Part shown: positions 15,983 to 24,500 of the stretch, piece by piece
Layout of the letters: each line of letters opens with the position of its first letter
Numbering within the stretch: position 1 is the stretch's first letter
Source: Euhalothece natronophila Z-M001
GTDB lineage: Bacteria > Cyanobacteriota > Cyanobacteriia > Cyanobacteriales > Rubidibacteraceae
Direction: 5' to 3'
Length of the DNA: 64,000 bases
Assembly: GCF_007904085.1 (NCBI RefSeq)
Contig: NZ_CP042326.1
Span: 806,001-870,000 of the forward strand
Translations under genes and position numbers: made by a program
The notes under the pieces: model-generated
Database searches by the model: none
Told to the model about the DNA's origin: nothing
What the model saw: only the letters and a program-made list of their open reading frames with translations

Positions 15983-17551
15983 ATGAATAGTGAAGCTAAA
16001 ATTTTAGCCGTTGATGATGTTCCCGAAAACTTACTATTGTTATGTGAATTATTAGAAGAAAGGGGCTATAAAGTTAGTTTAGCTTCTGATGGGGAACTGG
16101 TTCTCAACAATATCCCTGATTGTCCACCTGATTTGATTTTACTTGATATTCGTTTATCGGGAATTAATGGTTATGAGGTTTGTTCTCGATTGAAAGCTAA
16201 TCCCAAAACGCAACATATTCCTATTATTTTCTTAAGTGTTCTTGAAGATCCAAGAGTTAAAGTAAAAGCGTTTAAGGTAGGGGGAGCAGATTATATCACT
16301 AAGCCTTTTCAAGAGGAAGAAGTCATTGCTCGTATTGAAAACCATCTCACGATTCAACGCCAAAAAGAAGAATTGGAAGAATTACAAGCTCAACTCATTA
16401 ATAAAAATACAGTTTTAGCAGAACAAAATAAGCATTTAAATGTGTTATTACAGCTAACAAAATTAATGAACACTGCGGAAAGTCTTGATGAGGCGATCGC
16501 GCAATTATTACCTCAAATTTGTAAAGTAATTGCTTGGGATTATGGAGAGGCTTGGATCTTAAATCCAGAAGGAACAAAATTAGAAAGAAGTGATTATTTT
16601 TATGTTAGCAACCCTGATTTTAATTGGCTAGAAAATAGCACAGATTATGATGAAGTTTTAGCAATTCAATCAGAATTAGTAGAATCTATTGCTCATTCTA
16701 AAAAAATTCAATGGCTATCTAATATTAGCGATATCGATACTTTTAATTTAAGCAGTGATTATCAAATTTTACAAGCAAAATTACAAGCAAGTGGCTTAAC
16801 AAGTCTCTTAGGATTACCCATTATTTTTAAGGAAGAAGTATTAGCAGTATTGATTTTTATGGGTGACCATTCGAGTTACCAAGAAGAAGGGGCAAGTGTT
16901 CCCGCATTTAGCCCAGATTGGTTAGATTTAATTCAATCTGTAGGAACGCAGTTGGGAGCCTTAATGCAACGTTTACGCACTGAAATTGCACTTAAAAAAG
17001 CCAATGAGAAACTACAACATTTAGTAGCTTATGATGGTTTAATGGAGATTGCAAATCGACGGCGATTTGATGAATATTTAGATGAACAATGGCGACAGGG
17101 AAAGCGCGATCGCGGAGAATTATCCTTAGTTTTATGTGACTTAGATGCGTTTAAGGCTTACAATGATACTCTCGGTCATCAAGCAGGAGACAAATGCTTA
17201 CAACAAGTGGCGAAAAAAATTCAAGAGGTAGTTAAACGTCCTATGGATTTAGTAGCGCGTTATGGAGGAGAAGAATTAGCAATTTTACTTCCTTATACTT
17301 GTCAAATTGGTGCGTTTCAATTAGCAGAACAAATTCGGGGAGCCGTAAAATCCTTAAAAATTGAGCATCCAAAATCTCCAGTAAGTGACTATGTTACCGT
17401 TAGCATTGGAGTTAGTAGTATCATTCCCCGAGATGACTGCGCTCCGAAACAATTAATCAGAATGGCTGATAAAGCACTTTATAAAGCAAAGGAAATGGGG
17501 CGCGATCAGGTTGTTTTGAATAACCAATCAACAGAAAATTATCTCATCTAA
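15983..17551 (+). CDS. Response regulator with REC, GAF-like and GGDEF domains
   Basis: I start at 15983 (MNSEAKILAVDDVPENLL, 522 residues), since the longer frame from 15956 only adds residues coded by a dispersed repeat. REC (about 1-120) has the acidic pair DD, the acceptor Asp in PDLILLDIR and the conserved Lys in DYITKPFQEEE. A coiled-coil linker (QKEELEELQAQL) leads to a GAF-like region (about 155-330). The GGDEF domain at the C-terminus reads ARYGGEELAILLP, with Leu where most cyclases have Phe; GGEEL versions are common among REC-linked cyclases and may be active. The likely role is phosphorylation-controlled c-di-GMP synthesis. No histidine kinase gene is adjacent. Confidence 0.83.
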   Translation: MNSEAKILAVDDVPENLLLLCELLEERGYKVSLASDGELVLNNIPDCPPDLILLDIRLSGINGYEVCSRLKANPKTQHIPIIFLSVLEDPRVKVKAFKVGGADYITKPFQEEEVIARIENHLTIQRQKEELEELQAQLINKNTVLAEQNKHLNVLLQLTKLMNTAESLDEAIAQLLPQICKVIAWDYGEAWILNPEGTKLERSDYFYVSNPDFNWLENSTDYDEVLAIQSELVESIAHSKKIQWLSNISDIDTFNLSSDYQILQAKLQASGLTSLLGLPIIFKEEVLAVLIFMGDHSSYQEEGASVPAFSPDWLDLIQSVGTQLGALMQRLRTEIALKKANEKLQHLVAYDGLMEIANRRRFDEYLDEQWRQGKRDRGELSLVLCDLDAFKAYNDTLGHQAGDKCLQQVAKKIQEVVKRPMDLVARYGGEELAILLPYTCQIGAFQLAEQIRGAVKSLKIEHPKSPVSDYVTVSIGVSSIIPRDDCAPKQLIRMADKALYKAKEMGRDQVVLNNQSTENYLI

Positions 17552-17678
17552 ATTTTAGTATCCTGAGGGGCATTATTAATTTTTTTATCTTGATGCGATG
17601 AGAAGATGCTCACGCTTTGCTCCGCCCCATTATACCGTCAGGTTAATGGGAGATGAATCGTCGCCCAAAAAAATAAAG

Positions 17679-19013
17679 TCCGACAGGACAACCTTAAATC
17701 TTTTGTGTTAGCATTAATTTAACCACAAAGTTCAGCATAAGATGTTTGTCTTAGAGTTTAAGGTCAAAGCCAAAAAAGCTCAATATCAAGCCATTGACGA
17801 AGCAATTCGGACGACACAATTCATCCGAAATAAGTGCATTCGTTACTGGATGGATAATCAAGGCGTTAATAAATACGCTCTCAACAAACTCTGTAAACAA
17901 TTAGCAGAGGAGTTTTCTTGGGCGAAAAAACTAAACTCTATGGCAAGACAGTCCGCTGCTGAACGGGCTTGGTCTTCAATTAGTCGGTTCTATGACAACT
18001 GTAAAAAAGGAATTAAAGGAAAGAAAGGGTATCCTCAGTTCCAAAAAAACAACCGCAGTGTTGAATATAAAACTTGCGGTTGGAAACTTGATCTCAATAC
18101 CCGAAAGCATATAACTTTCACTGACAAAAAAGGCATTGGTCGGGTTAAGTTAATTGGAACTAGAGACCTTCATTTCTACCATCCTGATGAAATTAAACGA
18201 GTACGGTTACTTCGCAGGGCTGACGGTTACTATTGTCAATTCCTGATTAATACAGAGGTAAAAGAACAACTAGAACCCACCAAGAGAACCATAGGATTAG
18301 ATGTTGGTTTAGAATCTTTCTACACTGACTCTGATGGTCAGAAAGAGCCTAATCCTCGTTTCTTTAGAGAGGGGGAACAGAAGTTAAAACGGCTTCAACG
18401 CCGTCTTTCTAAGAAACAGAAAGGATCATCTAATCGCAGAAAAGCAAGACAGAAGTTAGGGAAAGCACATTTAAGAATAAGTAGGCAACGTAAAGAACAT
18501 GGAAAGAGAATCGCACGTTGCGTAGTGAAGTCTAACGACTTCATCGCCTATGAAAACTTAAAGGTGTCTAACATGGTTAAAAACCACTGTCTAGCTAAGT
18601 CAATTTCAGATGTTGGTTGGTATCAGTTCCGAGTGTGGTTAGAGTATTTTGCACAAAAGTTTGGGAAGGTAGCGGTTGCTGTTCCTCCTCAATACACTTC
18701 TCAAGAATGCTCTAACTGTGGTCGAATTGTGAAAAAGTCTCTATCAACTAGAACCCATGCTTGTCAGTGTGGGACTAAATTGGATAGAGATGAAAATGCC
18801 GCGATTAACATTCTGAGAGAAGGACTCCGTACAGTCGGGCGGACTGGAACGGCTGGCTTCGAGCCAGACTCAAAGCTTGTGGAGAGACCCGCCTCTACTT
18901 CAGTTGTTTCCGAACAATTGGGGCAAGCGGACTCGTCTGCTGGAAACCTAGTTTCTAGTAGTTAGAAGCAAGAATCTCCCACTATAATCTCTGATTTAGT
19001 GAGAGAGCGTCAA
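17679..19013 (+). mobile_element. Solo TnpB (IS200/IS605-type) element 1
   Basis: The tnpB gene is bracketed by a left hairpin GTCC-GACA-GGAC (17679-17690) and a right-end hairpin (CTCCCACTA ... TAGTGAGAGAG, 18976-19007) followed by GTCAA at 19009-19013. The second TnpB element in the window has the same plan, including terminal GTCAA. No tnpA is present, so movement would need a transposase supplied from elsewhere. The left boundary is approximate. Confidence 0.6.
17742..18965 (+). CDS. tnpB: TnpB RNA-guided nuclease / IS605 OrfB
   Basis: 407 residues. TnpB proteins are RuvC nucleases guided by a right-end RNA of their transposon; they are the ancestors of Cas12. Seen here: the N-terminal helical start (FIRNKCIRYWMDNQG), RuvC-I IGLDVGL (Asp near 187), RuvC-II AYENLKVSN (Glu near 271), the zinc ribbon CSNCG ... 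CQCG, and RuvC-III LDRDENAAINIL (Asp near 349). All catalytic residues are kept, so it may be active. A tail of about 50 Ser/Gly-rich residues follows RuvC-III, likely because the guide RNA overlaps the end of the gene. It is clearly related to, but diverged from, the protein at 44176. Confidence 0.9.
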   Translation: MFVLEFKVKAKKAQYQAIDEAIRTTQFIRNKCIRYWMDNQGVNKYALNKLCKQLAEEFSWAKKLNSMARQSAAERAWSSISRFYDNCKKGIKGKKGYPQFQKNNRSVEYKTCGWKLDLNTRKHITFTDKKGIGRVKLIGTRDLHFYHPDEIKRVRLLRRADGYYCQFLINTEVKEQLEPTKRTIGLDVGLESFYTDSDGQKEPNPRFFREGEQKLKRLQRRLSKKQKGSSNRRKARQKLGKAHLRISRQRKEHGKRIARCVVKSNDFIAYENLKVSNMVKNHCLAKSISDVGWYQFRVWLEYFAQKFGKVAVAVPPQYTSQECSNCGRIVKKSLSTRTHACQCGTKLDRDENAAINILREGLRTVGRTGTAGFEPDSKLVERPASTSVVSEQLGQADSSAGNLVSSS

Positions 19014-19030
19014 TCTTGGTTGTTTATATT
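18830..19030 (+). ncRNA. Candidate omega (guide) RNA of TnpB element 1
   Basis: In TnpB systems the guide RNA starts within the 3' end of tnpB and ends outside the element, where flanking host DNA gives the guide. Here the expected scaffold covers the last part of the gene and the right-end hairpin to GTCAA (19013); the guide would begin with TCTTGGTTG. The 5' boundary is a guess and no RNA evidence is available. Confidence 0.35.
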
Positions 19031-19086
19031 TAATCGGTAATATCTACCTTCTAATACCGTTTTCAAAAAATCAGGTTACAGTAGAT

Positions 19087-19128
19087 CCCCCCTTCGCCCT
19101 GCTTAGTAAAGGGGGGTTGGGGGGAAGC
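19087..19128. repeat. C/G-rich intergenic hairpin repeat
   Basis: CCCCCCTT at 19087-19094 pairs with AAGGGGGG at 19109-19116, followed by TTGGGGGGAA. This type of palindromic element is widespread between cyanobacterial genes. The rest of the 217-bp space to 19231 shows nothing I can name. Confidence 0.6.
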
Positions 19129-19230
19129 CTTCGGCACGACTTTCAGCCTACGTATAGTAGCACTAGTTTATAGAAATGGTATAAGAGATGATTGGCTAGA
19201 TAAAACTAGACTTTTCAATACTTTAAGTAA

Positions 19231-20391
19231 ATGAGATTAATTACCAATTATCGTAATCATCAAATTATGCAGTGGGTAATTGTTATTATCCTGCTGTACT
19301 TTCTCTTAGTGGCAGTTCGCCTGATGAGTCTCGGCTTTCAACTGGCTTTAGGAGAAGAAGCAGAAGCCTTATTTACCTTTGCTACAAATCCATTTCTAGG
19401 CTTAATAATTGGCATTTTAGCGACAGCCATGATTCAGTCATCTAGCACTGTGATTTCTATAGTGATTGGTTTAGTTGCTGGAGGGCTACCCGTTGCAACA
19501 GCAATTCCCATTGTCATGGGGTCAAATGTGGGAACAACAATTACCAATACCATTGTCAGCTTAGGTCATGTTAAAGCCTCAGAAGAATTTAAACGCGCTT
19601 TTGCGGCTGCCACAGTTCATGATTGTTTTAATCTTTGTTGTTTACTGTTATTTTTTCCTTTAGAAATTGTCTTTCATCCTTTAGAAAAAATCGCTAATAT
19701 TTTAACTCAGTCTCTATTAGGGGCTAATCAAAATTGGTTATTTCTAAACTTTAATATTCTAGATTCTCTGATTACGCCTTTAATCACTCAATTAATGAAG
19801 CTGACGGAGAATTTACCACTAACGGTTAATGGAATTGTTTTTATTATTACTGGGATATTGCTAATTTTTGGATCAATTTTTTATCTCAGCAAAACTTTAA
19901 AATCTTTGTTAGTGGGGAAAGCAAAAGAGATATTACATCGCGCCATTGGTAGCGGTACATTGGCCAGTATTTTAGTAGGAATGGGAATTACAGGGTTAAT
20001 TCAATCTTCTTCTGCGACAACTAGTTTAATGATTCCACTAGCAGGGAATGGAGTTTTTACCTTAGAACAAATTTATCCTTTTACGTTAGGAACGAATATT
20101 GGCACTTGTTTAACGGCTCTAATTGTTGCCACAGCCTTAACAGGAAAAGCTGCGTTTGCTGGGCTAGAAATTGCCTTGGTTCAATTATTATATAATACTT
20201 TAGGCGTTTTGATTATTTATTCTGTGCCTATTTTACGGGATATCCCACTACAAGGAGCGCGTTTTCTCTCCGAGACAGCAGTTAAGTATAAGTGGGCAGC
20301 GTTGGGATATATCGTATTCATTTTCTTGGTATTGCCAGCAATTTGTTTGGGAATTACAAATCAAGGATTTCTAAGTATTTCGTTTTATTAA
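19231..20391 (+). CDS. Na+/phosphate cotransporter family protein
   Basis: A 386-residue polytopic inner-membrane protein with about eight hydrophobic segments. Two inverted-repeat signature motifs, MIQSSSTVISIVIGLVAGG and LIQSSSATTSLMIPLAGNG, define the NptA/SLC34 Na+/Pi symporter fold; each is followed by a glycine-rich GSNVGTTITNT or GTNIGTCLTAL segment. The C-terminal PhoU-like regulatory domain of larger homologues is absent. It probably moves phosphate (import, or export of excess) driven by sodium, a useful trait in saline habitats, though that is inference. It is followed 102 bp later by a DUF4126 membrane protein on the same strand. Confidence 0.85.
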   Translation: MRLITNYRNHQIMQWVIVIILLYFLLVAVRLMSLGFQLALGEEAEALFTFATNPFLGLIIGILATAMIQSSSTVISIVIGLVAGGLPVATAIPIVMGSNVGTTITNTIVSLGHVKASEEFKRAFAAATVHDCFNLCCLLLFFPLEIVFHPLEKIANILTQSLLGANQNWLFLNFNILDSLITPLITQLMKLTENLPLTVNGIVFIITGILLIFGSIFYLSKTLKSLLVGKAKEILHRAIGSGTLASILVGMGITGLIQSSSATTSLMIPLAGNGVFTLEQIYPFTLGTNIGTCLTALIVATALTGKAAFAGLEIALVQLLYNTLGVLIIYSVPILRDIPLQGARFLSETAVKYKWAALGYIVFIFLVLPAICLGITNQGFLSISFY

Positions 20392-20493
20392 AATTTACGT
20401 TCTAAAATTAGGTAATACAAAACTTGCACACCGCGCCTACTGGACACACTAAACATAATTAAATAAGGTTCAAGGTAAATCACTGAGAAGTCT

Positions 20494-21078
20494 ATGGAAA
20501 TTTTAATTGCCATTTGTTTAGGAGTCACGCTGAGTGCTGCTTGTGGGTTTCGGATTTTTATTCCTCCGTTGATCATGAGTGGTGCAGCCTTGTATGGAGA
20601 TTTGGAGTTAGCGTCTGAATTTGCATGGATGGGAACTCCCGTTGCACTGATTACTTTTGCTGTTGCAACGGTAGTGGAAATTACTGCCTATTTTCTGCCT
20701 GTGGTGGATAATTTGTTAGATACTATTGAAATTCCCGTTGCGATCACCATTGGGACGGCAATTTCGGGATCAATGTTAGGAGATGTGGATCCAGTTTTAC
20801 AATGGAGTTTAGCTGCGATCGGAGGGGGTGGAACGGCGGGAACTGTGGAAGGATTTACCAGTGTCACTCGACTCGCATCAACGGGAATGACAGGGGGATT
20901 GGGTAATGTGATTATTTCGACGATAGAAGCCTTAAGCGCAACCGTTTTAACGCTTTTAGGGTTGTTTGTGCCTCTTTTAGCAGGCGTGGTGGTACTTTTT
21001 ATCTTAATTGTAGCTGGACGAAAATTAATTCGCTTTTTCACGAAAAAAAGGCGCGATCGAGAGAAAGTTAATAATTAA
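20494..21078 (+). CDS. DUF4126 membrane protein
   Basis: A 194-residue hydrophobic protein with four to five membrane segments. It starts MEILIAICLGVTLSAACGFR and has conserved-looking loops (ITAYFLPVVDNLLDTIE) and a long glycine-rich region (AAIGGGGTAGTVEGFTS), which I recognise as the DUF4126 family. A basic tail (RKLIRFFTKKRRDRE) probably faces the cytoplasm. Function is unknown. It follows the phosphate symporter on the same strand with a 102-bp gap, so co-transcription is uncertain. Confidence 0.75.
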   Translation: MEILIAICLGVTLSAACGFRIFIPPLIMSGAALYGDLELASEFAWMGTPVALITFAVATVVEITAYFLPVVDNLLDTIEIPVAITIGTAISGSMLGDVDPVLQWSLAAIGGGGTAGTVEGFTSVTRLASTGMTGGLGNVIISTIEALSATVLTLLGLFVPLLAGVVVLFILIVAGRKLIRFFTKKRRDREKVNN

Positions 21079-21518
21079 TAATTTATGGCGTAAGAGGTAA
21101 TAAACAGAATTATGGCGAATATTTAGCGAGACTTAGACCAAATACCGAACGCGATCGCGCTTCAACCTCCCCAGTTAGTAGAGATGATGCGAGAGGAAGT
21201 AGAACAAATGCAGAAGTCATATAGCAATCCCAAGTCATTTGTAAATTCGGCTGTGACTGAAACCCTTACTGTGTAAAGCGCAATTTTTCACGAATCATTT
21301 AGGATTGCTATATCAGTATCTTTGATTTATTACTAGTTCTCTATCTAAATCACAATCTAGATCATTATTAATCTACTTTTATCCCATCCCATCTCCACAA
21401 TGCTTTAAAATAGTTACGATACTATTATTATGTGATAGAACTTATATCCAATTCCAAAACTCTTAGAACTAATTGTCCTAGTTTTTACTTGATCTTATAC
21501 AAGCAGTATTAGGAAATC
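21079..21518. other. 440-bp intergenic region with MITE and a broken reading frame
   Basis: Bases 21111-21276 read MANI, a stop, then RDLDQIPNAIALQPPQLVEM and on to a stop in the MITE, so this may be the relic of a small gene; I cannot name it. The MITE (21219-21313) lies inside. The last 200 bp before the TPR-GTPase gene are AT-rich and show no clear promoter. Confidence 0.5.
21219..21313. mobile_element. 95-bp MITE with 23-bp terminal inverted repeats
   Basis: The left end ATATAGCAATCCCAAGTCAT and the inward-read right end ATATAGCAATCCTAAATGAT match at all but three positions and continue a few bases further. There is no coding capacity. The outer TA bases on both sides would fit a TA target duplication of an IS630-type parent, if the ends are taken as TAGCAATCC. 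Confidence 0.7.
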
Positions 21519-24500
21519 ATGCTAAATTTAAATGTGATAAAAGGGATTGCTCGTAAAGAAATCGGAGATATAGAAGGCGCGATCGCTGATTTTAATGAGG
21601 CGATTCGTTCTCAACCTGACGATGATTTTGCCTACCTTCAGCGAGGGCTAATTCGCAAGGATCAACTCAATTTTGATGATGCGATTGCTGATTATACTGA
21701 GGCAATTCGTCTTAATCCTGATTATACTGAGGCTTATTATGAGCGTGGGCTGGCTCGTATTGGTCAAGGGAATTTAGAAGGTGCGATCGCTGATTTTACT
21801 GAAGCAGTTGGTCTTAATTCTGATTATACTGAGGCTTATTATGAGCGTGGGCTGGTTTATCTTGAGAAGATGAACTTAGAAAGCGCGATCGCTGATTTTA
21901 CTGAAGTAGTTCGGGTTAATTCTGATTATGCTGAAGCCTATTATAACCGAGGAAAAACTTATTGGCAACAAGGGAATTTAGAAAGCGCGATCGCTGATTT
22001 TACTGAAGTAGTTCGGGTTAATCCTGATTATACCGAAGCCTATTACAGCCGAGGAAAAACTTATTGGAAGCAAGGGAATTTAAAAGAGGCGATCGCTGAT
22101 TTTACCAAGGTAATTCGTGTCAAGCCTGATTATACTGACGCTTACAATGATCGAGGGCTGGTTTACCTTGAGAAAGGAGATTCAGATAGCGCGATCGCTG
22201 ATTTTAATGAAGCCATTCGTCTAAATCCTGATGATCCTCAAGCCTACTATAACCGAGGAAATGTTCGCTCTAATCAAGCAGATTTAGATAGCGCGATCGC
22301 TGATCTTAATGAAGCCATTCGTCTAAATCCTGATGATTCTGAAGTCTATAAACAACGAGCAATTTTCTATTATAATCAAGGCTACTTAGAAAGCGCGATC
22401 GCTGATTTAAATGAAGCCATTCGTCTGAATCCTGATGATCCTCAAGCCTATAAGAAACGAGGATTTGCTTACTATAATAAAGGCAACTTCAAGGGAGCAA
22501 TCGCTGATTTAAGCAAGCAAGTTGTCTTAATTATCATTACTAGCTTTTTTTGGGTAGTAGAAAAGTTATCTCCAAAGTCTCTTTTAGCTGCTAATCAGTC
22601 TTTTCCAAAACTTAAACCAGTAAAATTCCCCATTAATGAAACACAGATATGGAAACTCTTGTTCTCACTTAGTCGCTTCAAGTTTGCCCGTTATTTAGCA
22701 TTGAAAGCGATGAATTATGACTTTATTAGAAATTGGGTAATTAAAAGGGCTCAGTCTGAAATTTCAGGACAGGTATCGGAGATATGGAATTGGTCATCAG
22801 CGCAACTAGGAAATTTTTTTGAGGGTGCAATTGATTCTAAAGAGGATCAAAATAAAAATCATTTTAAGGGTTTAGATAAGGGGACTAAACTAGAAAATAT
22901 TTTATGGAATGATCCTGACTATCAAAATGGAATTAAACAGAGCGCGATCGTCTCCCATGAAGATTATCCATTTGCCAAAGATGCGTTAGAAAACACGGAA
23001 TTCAAACTGAAGGAATTAGAAGAGAAACTGACTCAAACCCTTACCGATATCAAAAATCAGATTAATCAACAAGCAAAAGCAGAAACCGCCCAAGAAGTGA
23101 TTGATCGTTTGGATGAAACAACTCAGGCTCTTAAAGAGGAAATTAAAACCAAACTGAAAGCAGTTCAAGATTCTCTAGAAGAGAAAAAGAGAAATCTGGA
23201 TTCTTTTACAATTGCGTTTATAGGAAGAACGAAAGCAGGTAAGAGTACCTTACATTCAATTTTAACTGAACAAGGATGGAGTGAGATTGGGGATGGAGAA
23301 CAACGCACAACTCGCCAAAATCGTTTTTATGAATGGAACAATATTCGCATCATCGACACCCCTGGAATTGGCGCACCGGGCGGTAAAACTGACGAAGAAA
23401 CTGCCCAAAGTATTATTAATGAAGCCGATTTAGTAGTTTTTGTTGTCACTAATGATAGTCAACAGGAAAGTGAATTTCAGTTTCTCAAACTATTAAAAGA
23501 GAATGCAAAACCCCTTTGTATTTTACTGAATCTCCGTAAAAACTTGAACGACTCACGACGAGGACAATATGAGTTGAAAAGACTTCTCGAAAATCCGAAT
23601 CGAGTCTTTGATAATAAAGAAATGCAGGGACATTTTAATCGCATTCGGGGTTATACTGAAAAATACTATGGTAATGATTATTTTAGCATTATTCCTGTGA
23701 TGCTATTAGCGGCGCAGCTTTCTTATGAAGATAAACATGAACACCAGAAAGAGGAACTTTGGGAAGCGAGTCGAATTGAGAATTTTTTAGAGCAAATTCG
23801 CTTATCTATAGTTGAACAGGCAGGAATTCGCCGTTCTCAAAACTTATTAGGCAGTACAGTAAAGGTAATTGAAGAAGCGAATATTTGGACGAAGGAGCAA
23901 GCCACTTCTTACCAGACTTTAGCGGAAACAATCAAGAATAAGCAAGAAACATTACAGCAGGATATTGATAAAGCCATTGAAGAAACAGAGAAAAATTTAG
24001 AAAGTATAATTAATGAATTGTTTGCAGAAATCAGAAAGATCGTACCAGAGTTTGCTGATCAACATTGGAATGATTCAGCAGATGAGCTAGAAAAAGCATG
24101 GAAAGTAAAACTTAATTATCTAAATTTTGAAAAAAAGCTCAATGATAGTCTTGAAGAAGAAAGTAATCACTTTACTAATAAAGTCCAGCAATTACTAGAA
24201 GAATTAGGAAAAGATTTACAGTTTACTGCAAAGTCAGGAGGAATTAAAGGTTTTAAGTTGAATGATCAAAATCCCTATCACTTGAAAGAAGCCCCAGGTT
24301 TGGCAGGTGGGTTATTTGGAATTGCTGGTGCTATTGCTTTTTTAGTGCCAGGTGGCTTTATTCCAGGTATAGTTATGGAAGTTGTTGGAGCTGTGATAGG
24401 TTTAATTGCCAAGCCTAAAGCTGAGATTAAGAAAGAAGCTATTAATAAAATTACCAAATCATTACGACAGCAGATTGATCAAAAAGAAAAAGAATTGACT

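Noticed and set aside
19231-21078. Symporter and DUF4126 gene as a defence island with the dynamin protein
   Set aside because: Both are ordinary membrane proteins separated from the dynamin gene by 440 bp with a MITE and decayed sequence; no functional link is visible.
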